Part shown: positions 31,700 through 41,174 of the stretch, in pieces
Layout: every line of letters starts with the position of its first letter
How positions within the stretch are numbered: the stretch's first letter is position 1
Origin: Streptomyces aureoverticillatus
GTDB lineage: Bacteria; Actinomycetota; Actinomycetes; Streptomycetales; Streptomycetaceae
Length of the DNA: 64,000 nt
NCBI RefSeq assembly: GCF_014649395.1
Contig: NZ_BMSY01000010.1
Location: 62,001-126,000 of the forward strand
Direction: 5' to 3'
Notes under the pieces: generated by a model
The model's database searches: none
Told to the model about the DNA's origin: nothing
Seen by the model: only the letters and a program-made list of their open reading frames with translations
Translations under genes and position numbers: made by a program

Positions 31700-34693
31700 A
31701 TGGAACCGACCGAGAGCGTCGCCCCGGACTCATGGCTGCGGTCGCTCCTGCGGCGCACCCTCGGCGCCCGGCGCGACCGCGCGCACGGCACGAGGGCCGC
31801 CCGGAGCACCGCCGGGGCCGCGAGGACCGGTGGCACCCCCGAGTTCCGTCCCCGCGAGCGGGCCTGGACCACGGCCGGCGGCACCGAAGCGGTCGCGGTG
31901 CCGGGCTGGGCGGACGTTTCCGGACCCGATGCCGCCGCACAGGAGGAAGCAACGCTCATACGGGGTACGGCAGTTGGTGAGGGACCGGAGCCGGGCGGAC
32001 GAGTCGCGCCCGTGCGGGGAACCGGCGGTCACGGAGCGGCGGTCCCGGCGGAGGCTGGCGTGACGGCGAGTGCCGAAGGCGAACGACGGGGCGCGGGTGG
32101 GCACGGTGCGCCCTGGCCCGGCAGGGACGAAACGGGCATCGCGGCGGACGGTGTCCCGCCCGCGACCGCACCGGCCGTGCGGGGCACGGCAGTTGACGGC
32201 ACGGCGGGCGCCGGATTCGCCGGGGCGGGTTCCCCCGCCGCTCGGGGTGGTGCGCGTGGCGGGGCCGGTCCGGCCGCCGTCCGGGGGGCCGTCACCGGCT
32301 CCGCGGGGGGCGGGGAACCGTCCGTCGTCAGGGGTTCGGTGACCGGTGCCGGGGGAGGTGGTGACGCCGCGGGCGCCCGGGGTGCGGTGGCCGGCGCCGG
32401 CCAGGACGTCTCCGCAGGCCGGGGCGCGGCGCGTGCCGGGGCGGACGCGGCGGGCGGCGGGGCGCGGCGCGGGCTGTGGCGCGGGGGCGGCGGACGCGGG
32501 ACGGACGCCCGGGGCGCCGATGCGCGAGGGGCGGACGTGCGCGGCCAGGGGCTCGACGGGGCGCGGCCAGAAGGTGCCGGGGCCGACGACGAGGCCGGGC
32601 GCGGAAGCTGGCAGCTGCTGCCCGCGGCCGTCGTCGCCGCGGCCGCCGTCGTCCTCGGCACCGGCTTCTTCCACGCCTTCACCGGCGGCCACCCGCTCTT
32701 CCCGTCCGGCGCGGTCGGCTGGTCCCTCGCCGTCCTGACCGGCCTCATCGTCGGCCACCTCGTCGCCCTCGGCCGCGACCGCTGGTGGGGCGGCACGGGC
32801 TCCGGCGGCGCGCTGACCGTCGCCGTGCTCCTGCTGTACGGCTGGATGCCCGCGGGCATGGTCAGCCTCACCGTCGTCGTCCTCGTCGGCGTCGCCCGCC
32901 GCCACCGCTGGCGCCAAGGCGTCCTGCACGGCGCCGTGGACATCCTCGGCATCGGCGCGGGCGCGCTCACGCTCGCCGCGTTCGGCACCGCGCCGGCCGC
33001 CGACGCCCCCTGGAACCCGGAGGAGTGGGACCTCTACACGGCGCCCGAGGTCGCCCTCGTCGCCGTCGCGTATCTCGCCGTCACCCGCGTCCTGCTCTGG
33101 TACGTGCACGCCCCGCGCACCGGCGCGCTGCCCACCGTCACCCGCACCGCCCTGGTCAGGCAGGGACTGCTCGGCGTGGCCCTGCTCGGCATCGCCCCGC
33201 TGATCTGCGTCGTCGCGATGTCGCTGCCGCTGCTCCTGCCCCTGTTCACGATCCCGCTCGTGGCCCTGGACTCCACGCTGTGGATCGCGCGGGCCCGAGC
33301 CGAGGAGCAGCTCCGCGACCCGCTGACCGGGCTGCCCAACCGGCAGTGGCTCCTGGAGCGGACGTGGACGGCCCTGGACGACGCGGAGCGCATCGGTGCG
33401 CGCTCCGCGCTGATGCTGATCGACATGGACCGTTTCCGTTCGGTCAACGACACCCTCGGCCATCTCGCCGGGGACCGGCTGCTCCTGCAGATCGCCGACC
33501 GGCTGCGGCTCGCGCTGCCGCGCGGCGCGGAGGCGGCCCGGCTCGGCGGCGACGAGTTCGCGGTGCTGCTCCCGGTCGCCGACTCCACGACGTCCGCCAC
33601 GCGCGTCGCCCGCTCGCTGGTCGCCGCCCTCGGCTCGCCCTTGGACCTGGACGGCCTCACCCTCGTCCTCGAGGCCAGTGCGGGCCTCGCCGTCTTCCCC
33701 GACCACGCGCTGGACGCGGAGGGCCTGCTGCGCCGCGCCGACGTGGCGATGTACCAGGCCAAGCGGGACCGCACCGGCGTCGAGGTGTACGAGTCCAAGC
33801 GGGACTCCAACACCCCCGACCGGCTCGGCCTCCTGGGCGACCTGCGCCGCGCCCTGGACGCGGGCGACGTGGAGCTGCACTACCAGCCGAAGGTCCGCTT
33901 CGACGGCCAGGTGGCGGGCCTGGAGGCGCTGGTGCGCTGGGTGCACCCCGAGCGCGGCAAGGTGCCGCCGGACGAGTTCATCGCCATCGCCGAGTCGTCC
34001 GGCCTGATGCCGCACCTGACGGAGTACGTCCTGGAGTCCGCCCTCGCCCAGGTGGCGCGGTGGCGCAAGCAGGGCCTGAACGTCCCGGTCGCGGTGAACG
34101 TCTCGCCGCGCGACGTGCACACCCCCGGCTTCGCCGGCGCCGTCGCCGCGCGCCTCGCCCGGCACGGCGTGCCCGCGGGGGCGCTCCAGCTGGAAATAAC
34201 GGAACACGTGCTCCTGGAGGACCCCCAGCGCGCCGCGGACACCCTCGCCGGGCTCACCGGGCACGGCGTGAAGATGTCCCTCGACGACTTCGGCACCGGC
34301 TACTCCTCGCTGGTCCACCTGCGCCGCCTGCCCGTCAGCGAGTTGAAGATCGACCGGTCGTTCGTGGCCCGGCTCGCCGTCGACAACGAGGACGCCGAGA
34401 TCGTGCGCTGCACGGTGGACCTCGCGCACTCCCTCGGCCTGCTCGTCGTCGCCGAGGGCGTGGAGGACGACGAGACCTGGGAGCGCCTTCGTGACCTGGG
34501 GTGCGATGCCGTCCAGGGCTGGCTGGTCGCCGCCGCGATGCCGCCGAGCGAGACGACGGCGTGGTTGCGGACGCGGGGGGAGCGGGGGTGGCAGCGGCAG
34601 GTGGACCTGCCCGACGCCCCGGCCCCGGCGCCGGGCCCCGGTCCAGCTGCCCCGGACCCTGCGCCGACGTCGCCCACCCGGGTGGTGCCCTAG
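31700..34693 (+). CDS. Membrane GGDEF-EAL c-di-GMP enzyme, RmdB-like
   Basis: ATG at 31700 follows GAGAGGG; a longer open frame to 31556 exists. The product is 997 residues. Residues about 40-300 are low-complexity Gly/Ala/Arg. About 302-530 hold several membrane helices (LLPAAVVAAAAVVLGTGFFH, LTVAVLLLYGWMPAGMVSLT). The GGDEF domain is at about 535-690 (LTGLPNRQWLLERTW, RLGGDEFAVLL) and the EAL domain at about 715-960 (AGLEALVRWVHPERG, SLDDFGTGYSSLVHLRRLP). Both signatures are intact, so it could make and break c-di-GMP, with PDE activity most likely. Its place between ligA and gatC fits S. coelicolor rmdB (SCO5495), recalled rather than checked. Confidence 0.9.
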   Translation: MEPTESVAPDSWLRSLLRRTLGARRDRAHGTRAARSTAGAARTGGTPEFRPRERAWTTAGGTEAVAVPGWADVSGPDAAAQEEATLIRGTAVGEGPEPGGRVAPVRGTGGHGAAVPAEAGVTASAEGERRGAGGHGAPWPGRDETGIAADGVPPATAPAVRGTAVDGTAGAGFAGAGSPAARGGARGGAGPAAVRGAVTGSAGGGEPSVVRGSVTGAGGGGDAAGARGAVAGAGQDVSAGRGAARAGADAAGGGARRGLWRGGGGRGTDARGADARGADVRGQGLDGARPEGAGADDEAGRGSWQLLPAAVVAAAAVVLGTGFFHAFTGGHPLFPSGAVGWSLAVLTGLIVGHLVALGRDRWWGGTGSGGALTVAVLLLYGWMPAGMVSLTVVVLVGVARRHRWRQGVLHGAVDILGIGAGALTLAAFGTAPAADAPWNPEEWDLYTAPEVALVAVAYLAVTRVLLWYVHAPRTGALPTVTRTALVRQGLLGVALLGIAPLICVVAMSLPLLLPLFTIPLVALDSTLWIARARAEEQLRDPLTGLPNRQWLLERTWTALDDAERIGARSALMLIDMDRFRSVNDTLGHLAGDRLLLQIADRLRLALPRGAEAARLGGDEFAVLLPVADSTTSATRVARSLVAALGSPLDLDGLTLVLEASAGLAVFPDHALDAEGLLRRADVAMYQAKRDRTGVEVYESKRDSNTPDRLGLLGDLRRALDAGDVELHYQPKVRFDGQVAGLEALVRWVHPERGKVPPDEFIAIAESSGLMPHLTEYVLESALAQVARWRKQGLNVPVAVNVSPRDVHTPGFAGAVAARLARHGVPAGALQLEITEHVLLEDPQRAADTLAGLTGHGVKMSLDDFGTGYSSLVHLRRLPVSELKIDRSFVARLAVDNEDAEIVRCTVDLAHSLGLLVVAEGVEDDETWERLRDLGCDAVQGWLVAAAMPPSETTAWLRTRGERGWQRQVDLPDAPAPAPGPGPAAPDPAPTSPTRVVP

Positions 34694-34741
34694 CCGTCGG
34701 CGGTCCGCCGGGCGCTTCGCTGGATGTGCCGCGTCAGGCCG

Positions 34742-34803
34742 TTTGCGCCTGCGGGTCCGATGTGGCTGGTCGCGCAGTTCCCCGCGCCCCTTCAGGGGCG
34801 CCA
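34742..34803. repeat. Dispersed intergenic element, family 2, copy 2
   Basis: GCGCCTGCGGGTCCGATGTG, GCTGGTCGCGCAGTTCCCCG, CGCCCCTTCAGGGGCGCC. The end is a hairpin (GGCGCCCC-type arms around TTCA). It sits after the stop of the c-di-GMP gene, in the 296-base gap before gatC; the rest of the gap, to 34989, must contain the gatC promoter but no boxes are clear. Confidence 0.85.
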
Positions 34804-34989
34804 CCTCATCGCCGGCCTCCACCCCCCCAGGTGCCCAAACCGGCGACGCGGATCGGCCACGCCGCGGACCGCGCGAACAGGCCACTCGCCGTGGCTGAGC
34901 GGCCCCGGAGGGAACTCGGGCGCGGGCAGCGTGGCCAGCCCCATAGGATTGGGGGCGAAACCATCACACTCACCCCTGAGGATCGCTGC

Positions 34990-35286
34990 ATGCCTGGCAT
35001 CACGCGCGAGGAGGTCGCCCACCTCGCCCGCCTAGCACGTCTGGAGCTGAAGGACGAAGAGCTCGACCACTTCGCCGGACAGCTCGACGACATCATCGGC
35101 GCGGTCGCACGCGTCTCGGAGGTCGCCGACCAAGACGTACCGCCGACCTCCCACCCGCTGCCGCTGACGAACGTCATGCGCGCGGACGAGGTCCGTCCGT
35201 CGCTCACCCCCGAGCAGGCGCTCTCCGGAGCCCCGGCACAGGAGCAGCAGCGTTTCAAGGTGCCGCAGATCCTGGGGGAGGACTAA
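34990..35286 (+). CDS. gatC: Aspartyl/glutamyl-tRNA amidotransferase subunit C
   Basis: ATG at 34990 with TGAGGATC upstream; 98 residues. MPGITREEVAHLARLARLEL and DEELDHFAGQLDDIIGAVAR are typical, with DVPPTSHPLPLTNVMRADEV in the C-terminal wrap that holds GatA and GatB together. First gene of gatCA-ORF-gatB, which makes Gln-tRNA(Gln) and/or Asn-tRNA(Asn) by amidating the misacylated tRNA, needed since Streptomyces lacks glutaminyl-tRNA synthetase. Confidence 0.96.
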   Translation: MPGITREEVAHLARLARLELKDEELDHFAGQLDDIIGAVARVSEVADQDVPPTSHPLPLTNVMRADEVRPSLTPEQALSGAPAQEQQRFKVPQILGED

Positions 35287-35292
35287 ACAGTC

Positions 35293-36788
<1,496 letters not shown>

Positions 36789-36792
<4 letters not shown>

Positions 36793-37043
36793 GCAGCAAG
36801 ACATCGAGCAAACTGAGCAAGGCCAAGGGCTTCAAGAAGTCCAAGACCGGCACGTATCTGTCCATCGGCACCACCGCGTTCGGCGCGCTCAGCACGATCA
36901 AGCAGGTCAAGAAGGCCCGTGCCGAGCACGACACGCTCAAGCTCGTCGACGCGGTCGTCTCCGCCGCCGCGATCGTCACCGGCATCGCCATCCTGGTGCG
37001 TGAGCTGAAGCGCATCGGCGACGACGACGTTCTGCTCGGCTGA
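36789..37043 (+). CDS. Small membrane-associated protein embedded between gatA and gatB
   Basis: GTG at 36789 overlaps the gatA stop, so it is translationally coupled. The 84-residue product starts with a Lys/Ser-rich stretch (SSKTSSKLSKAKGFKKSKTG), then YLSIGTTAFGALSTIKQVKK, and has one clear hydrophobic segment (AVVSAAAIVTGIAILVREL), ending in an acidic DDDVLLG. A basic N-terminus and one helix could bind RNA or anionic membrane. No family is recognised. Its position inside the amidotransferase operon suggests linkage to it, but it may only be hitch-hiking. Confidence 0.82.
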
Positions 37044-37061
37044 GAGGGAAGTTCCAACACC

Positions 37062-38579
37062 GTGACTGTCACGACCACCCCCGATCTGGTGCCGTACGAG
37101 GACGCGCTCGCGACGTACGACCCGGTCATGGGCCTTGAGGTCCATGTCGAGCTCGGCACCAGGACGAAGATGTTCTGCGGCTGCTCCACCGCCCTCGGCG
37201 CGGACGCCAACACGCAGACCTGCCCCACCTGTCTCGGCCTGCCCGGCGCCCTGCCGGTCGTCAACGAGATCGGCGTGGAGTCCGCCATCAAGATCGGTCT
37301 CGCGCTGCACTGCGAGATCGCCGAGTGGTGCCGCTTCGCCCGGAAGAACTACTTCTATCCGGACATGCCGAAGAACTTCCAGACCTCGCAGTACGACGAG
37401 CCGATCGCCTTCAACGGCTATCTGGACGTCCAGCTGGAGGACGGCGAGGTCTTCCGCGTGGAGATCGAGCGCGCCCACATGGAGGAGGACACCGGCAAGT
37501 CGACGCACGTCGGCGGCGCCACCGGCCGCATCCACGGCGCCTCGCACTCGCTGCTCGACTACAACCGCGCGGGCATCCCGCTCATCGAGATCGTCACCAA
37601 GCCGATCGTCGGTGCCGGGGAGCGCGCCCCGGAGGTCGCCAAGGCGTACGTCGCCGAGCTGCGCGAGCTCATCAAGGCGCTCGGCGTGTCCGAGGCCCGG
37701 ATGGAGCAGGGCCAGATGCGCTGCGACGTGAACCTCTCGCTGCGCCCCAAGGGCCAGGAGAAGTTCGGCACCCGCTCCGAGACGAAGAACGTCAACTCGC
37801 TGCGCTCCGTGGAGCGGGCCGCCCGCTTCGAGATCCAGCGCCACGCGGCGGTCCTCGGCGCCGGCGGGAAGATCGTCCAGGAGACCCGGCACTTCCACGA
37901 GGACGACGGCTCCACGACGCCCGGCCGGGTCAAGGAGGAGGCGGAGGACTACCGCTACTTCCCGGAGCCCGACCTGGTGCCGGTCGCCCCGTCCCGCGAG
38001 TGGGTCGAGGCGCTCCGCGCGCAGCTGCCCGAGCTGCCGCTGGCCCAGCGCAACCGGCTGCGCGAGGAGTGGGGCGTCTCCGCCCACGACATGCAGTCGA
38101 TCCTCAACGCCGGTGCGATCGGCCCGATCGTCGCCACCATCAACGCGGGCGCGGACGCCGTCTCCGCCCGCAAGTGGTGGATGGGCGAGCTGGCCCGCAA
38201 CGCCAACGAGCAGGGCGTGGACCTCGGCGCGCTGCCGATCACCCCGGAGCAGGTGGCGCGCGTCTCGGCGCTCGTCGCCGCCGGTGAGCTGAACGACAAG
38301 CTGGCCCGTCAGGTCATCGACGGCGTCCTCAAGGGCGAGGGCACGCCCGACGAGGTCGTCGAGAAGCGCGGCCTGAAGGTCGTCTCGGACGAGGGCGCGC
38401 TGACCGCCGCCGTCGAGGAGGCCATCGCCGGCAACCCGGCCATCGCGGACAAGATCCGCGGCGGCAAGGTGGCGGCGGCCGGCGCGCTGGTCGGCGCGGT
38501 CATGAAGGCCACCCGCGGCCAGGCCGACGCGGCCCGCGTCAAGGAGCTGATCCTGGAACAGCTGGGCGTCGAGGGCTGA
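37062..38579 (+). CDS. gatB: Aspartyl/glutamyl-tRNA amidotransferase subunit B
   Basis: GTG at 37062 with GAGAGGGAAG upstream; 505 residues. The kinase-amidase core shows DPVMGLEVHVELGTRTKMFC, zinc-type cysteines (FCGC and TCPTCLGLPGALPVV), FARKNYFYPDMPKNFQTSQY and SLLDYNRAGIPLIEIVTKP. The tail domain has GTPDEVVEKRGLKVVSDEG. GatB phosphorylates the Glu or Asp on the tRNA and receives ammonia from GatA. The last 10 bases and the stop are part of a tandem 34-bp duplication. Confidence 0.97.
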   Translation: MTVTTTPDLVPYEDALATYDPVMGLEVHVELGTRTKMFCGCSTALGADANTQTCPTCLGLPGALPVVNEIGVESAIKIGLALHCEIAEWCRFARKNYFYPDMPKNFQTSQYDEPIAFNGYLDVQLEDGEVFRVEIERAHMEEDTGKSTHVGGATGRIHGASHSLLDYNRAGIPLIEIVTKPIVGAGERAPEVAKAYVAELRELIKALGVSEARMEQGQMRCDVNLSLRPKGQEKFGTRSETKNVNSLRSVERAARFEIQRHAAVLGAGGKIVQETRHFHEDDGSTTPGRVKEEAEDYRYFPEPDLVPVAPSREWVEALRAQLPELPLAQRNRLREEWGVSAHDMQSILNAGAIGPIVATINAGADAVSARKWWMGELARNANEQGVDLGALPITPEQVARVSALVAAGELNDKLARQVIDGVLKGEGTPDEVVEKRGLKVVSDEGALTAAVEEAIAGNPAIADKIRGGKVAAAGALVGAVMKATRGQADAARVKELILEQLGVEG

Positions 38580-38638
38580 CGCCGAGCCTTCCTCGTACGC
38601 GAACGAGGGCTGACGCCGAGCCCTCCCCGTACGCGAAA
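38571..38638 (+). repeat. 34-bp tandem duplication spanning the gatB stop codon
   Basis: Unit 1 (38571-38604) starts GAGGGCTGACGCCGAGCC inside gatB, including its TGA; unit 2 (38605-38638) follows at once and differs at three positions. The second TGA copy is thus a spare stop region. It ends directly at the terminator stem. Confidence 0.9.
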
Positions 38639-38671
38639 GGGGGCGCCGCATCCATCGGGTGCGGCGCCCCC
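38639..38671 (+). terminator. Strong hairpin terminator of the gat operon
   Basis: GGGGGCGCCGCA at 38639-38650 pairs perfectly with TGCGGCGCCCCC at 38660-38671 around a 9-nt loop, followed by TTCC. Confidence 0.85.
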
Positions 38672-38803
38672 TTCCGCATGCCGGGGACGTTCACGCCGAC
38701 TTCCGCCGTCGGTCTTCCCAGTGCAACCGGGAGTCACTACCGTCCCAGCTCAACAGACCAATGGGTCACCGTTGAACCATTGGGCGTCGACTGGAGGTTG
38801 GGC

Positions 38804-40888
38804 GTGGCGGAGATATCGCGCAGGCGGCTGATGGCTGTGGGCGGGGGCGCCCTCGGGGCCGCGGCGGTGGGGTCGTTCCTGCCGCCCTCCCTCCAGGAGG
38901 CGCTGGCCAAGGAGCCGCCGAAGGGCGGGCTCGACGCGGTCGAGCACGTGGTGATCCTGATGCAGGAGAACCGGTCCTTCGACCACTACTTCGGGGCCCT
39001 GCGCGGCGTGCGCGGCTTCTCGGACCGCAACGCGATCCAACTGCCCGGCGGCAAGAGCGTGTTCGAGCAGCCCGGCGTCCCGCGCGCCGTCCTGCCGTTC
39101 CCGGTGCGCGAGGCCGCCGCGGCGCAGAAGAAGGACCTGCAGTACATCGGCGCGCTCGACCACTCCTGGAGCGGCGGCGCCAAGGCCTGGCACGACGGCT
39201 GGATGGACGGCTGGATCACCGCGAAGACCGCGGCCACCATGGCGTACTACACGCGCGAGGACATCCCGCTGCACTACGAACTCGCCGACACCTTCACCGT
39301 CTGCGACGCCTACCACTCCTCCATCCACACCTCCACCAGCCCCAACCGCAACCACCTGTGGAGCGGCAAGACGGGCTTCGAGGCGGACGGCAGGCGCGCG
39401 GTGGAGAACGACGCGTACGACGAGGGCAAGCACCCCGGCTACGACTGGGGGACGTACGCGGAGCGGCTGGAGAAGGCCGGGATCAGCTGGCAGACGTACA
39501 CCGAGTGGGAGAACTTCACCGACAACCAGATCGAGTTCTTCACCACCTTCAAGGCGATCGCGCGCAAGGTCCTCGCCAAGACCGGCGACACGTACATGGA
39601 GGCGTTCTACGCCAAGGTCCGCGACGCCAGGGACGAGCCGGCGCGGGCCAAGCTGCTCGCCGCGCTCGACGACGGCGTCAAGACGCTGACCAAGCGGGAG
39701 CGGTCGCTGTTCGAGCGCGGCCTGCGCCGGGTGCCCACCGGCAAGCTCGCCGAGACGTTCGCCGCCGACGTCGCGGACGGCAAGCTGCCCAAGGTCAGCT
39801 ATCTGGTGCCGTCCGCCCTGGACTCCGAGCACCCCTCGGTCTCCTCGCCGGTGCACAGCGCCACCATCGTCTACAAGGTCCTGGACGCGCTCGCCTCGCA
39901 TCCCGAGGTGTGGCGGCATACCGCCGTGTTCATCAACTACGACGAGAACGACGGCTTCTTCGACCACGTGCCGCCGCCCGTGCCCCCGGCCGACCACCAG
40001 GAAGAGCGCTGGCAGGGGCTGCCCACCGGGCTCGGGGCGCGGGTGCCGATGCTCGTCGTGTCGCCGTGGACCGTCGGCGGCTATGTGTGCTCGGAGGTGT
40101 TCGACCACACCTCCGTCGTGCGGTTCCTGGAGCAGTGGACGGGCGTGCGCGAGCCCAACATCGGCGCCTGGCGCCGCACGGTCACCGGCGACCTCACCGG
40201 CGCCTTCGACTTCCACCGCGGCCACCGCCAGCCCGAGGTCGAACAGCCCGGCACCATCCCCGTCTTCAGCGGCCGCTGGCAGCCCAAGCCGCCGGAGAAG
40301 CAGTCGATGCCCGAGCAGGAGCCCGGTGTGCGCCGGGCGCGCCCGCTGCCCTACCAGCCGGACGCCGACCTCAAGCGCACCAAGGACGGCACCCTGAAGG
40401 TGCGGCTGCGCAACGGCGGCCGGCGCAGCGCGCACTTCGCGCTGTACCCGTACGCGGGGGAGTTCCCGGTCCCGCAGCACCAGGACGTGCCGCACGAGGG
40501 CCGCTGGATCCTGCCCGAGGAGAGTGACGCCTATGACTTCACCGTCACCGGGCCGAACGGATTCCGCCGCGAATTCGTAGGACGGAGAGAAGGCGCGGCC
40601 GCCCTCTCCTCGGCGATCACCCGGCGCGAGATCCACCTGACGCTGGCCAACCGGGGCAAGGGACACCTCGTCTTCACGGTCAAGCCGCTCGGATACGTGG
40701 CGGAAGCGGACGTCCGGCGGCGCACCCGCACGGTACGGATCAAGGCAGGAAGCAGCCGCACCATCGCCTGGCAGACGGGCGACGAGCGCGGCTGGTACGA
40801 CATCGAGGTCACCGCCGAGGGTGACAAGACCTTCCGGCGGCGCCTGATGGGGCACATCGAGAACGGTCGCGCGAGCGTCTCGGGCTGA
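38804..40888 (+). CDS. Secreted phosphocholine-specific phospholipase C
   Basis: GTG at 38804 is chosen because GGAGG lies at the right distance and the product then starts MAEISRRRLMAVGGGALGAA, a twin-arginine signal; 694 residues. The phosphoesterase domain has VEHVVILMQENRSFDHYFGA, DTFTVCDAYHSSIHTSTSPN and FINYDENDGFFDHVPPPVPP, the metal and catalytic region of acid-phosphatase-like PLCs. Two C-terminal beta domains (GRRSAHFALYPYAGEFP, ANRGKGHLVFTVKPLGYVAE) are the usual phospholipase_C_C repeats. It should be folded, exported by Tat, and act on phosphatidylcholine or sphingomyelin outside. Confidence 0.93.
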   Translation: MAEISRRRLMAVGGGALGAAAVGSFLPPSLQEALAKEPPKGGLDAVEHVVILMQENRSFDHYFGALRGVRGFSDRNAIQLPGGKSVFEQPGVPRAVLPFPVREAAAAQKKDLQYIGALDHSWSGGAKAWHDGWMDGWITAKTAATMAYYTREDIPLHYELADTFTVCDAYHSSIHTSTSPNRNHLWSGKTGFEADGRRAVENDAYDEGKHPGYDWGTYAERLEKAGISWQTYTEWENFTDNQIEFFTTFKAIARKVLAKTGDTYMEAFYAKVRDARDEPARAKLLAALDDGVKTLTKRERSLFERGLRRVPTGKLAETFAADVADGKLPKVSYLVPSALDSEHPSVSSPVHSATIVYKVLDALASHPEVWRHTAVFINYDENDGFFDHVPPPVPPADHQEERWQGLPTGLGARVPMLVVSPWTVGGYVCSEVFDHTSVVRFLEQWTGVREPNIGAWRRTVTGDLTGAFDFHRGHRQPEVEQPGTIPVFSGRWQPKPPEKQSMPEQEPGVRRARPLPYQPDADLKRTKDGTLKVRLRNGGRRSAHFALYPYAGEFPVPQHQDVPHEGRWILPEESDAYDFTVTGPNGFRREFVGRREGAAALSSAITRREIHLTLANRGKGHLVFTVKPLGYVAEADVRRRTRTVRIKAGSSRTIAWQTGDERGWYDIEVTAEGDKTFRRRLMGHIENGRASVSG

Positions 40889-40924
40889 CCCGTCCGGCAC
40901 CTGCCCCGGAGGGCTTCGAGCGCC

Positions 40925-40971
40925 GCGTGCCCCGGAGGGCTTCGAGTGGCTCGAAGCCCTCCGGGGCACGC
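40925..40971 (+). terminator. 22-bp perfect hairpin after the phospholipase gene
   Basis: Bases 40925-40946 pair without mismatch with 40950-40971, leaving a 3-nt loop (TGG). The left-arm core GCCCCGGAGGGCTTCGAG also occurs once more just upstream at about 40902-40920, so the arm is present three times. No U run follows. From 40972 to 41174 there is no gene, only a somewhat AT-richer stretch likely to hold the MMPL promoter. Confidence 0.8.
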
Positions 40972-41174
40972 TTGTGATCTTGTGAGTAAGGCCACGAAAC
41001 GGACTAAGGATCTCCGGGTGCTGTCAGAGTGTCTGCGCAGGGGTCATCTCACCGCATAAGCAATGATCATGATGTATGTCCCCCGCTCACATTCCTCATG
41101 TGTTCTTTACGGGTCACTCCGTCGCTTCCCGGCTGTTCCCGCTGAAGATCCGCAAGTCATCAGGGAGCCAGTTC

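Noticed and set aside
31730..34885. A 1,051-residue minus-strand open frame opposite the GGDEF-EAL gene
   Set aside because: It is an antisense shadow of a strong plus-strand gene, with low-complexity His/Gln/Arg/Glu composition and no recognisable domain or start site. The same applies to long opposite-strand frames at 41160-43952, 45660-48482, 56520-58859 and 22219-23838.
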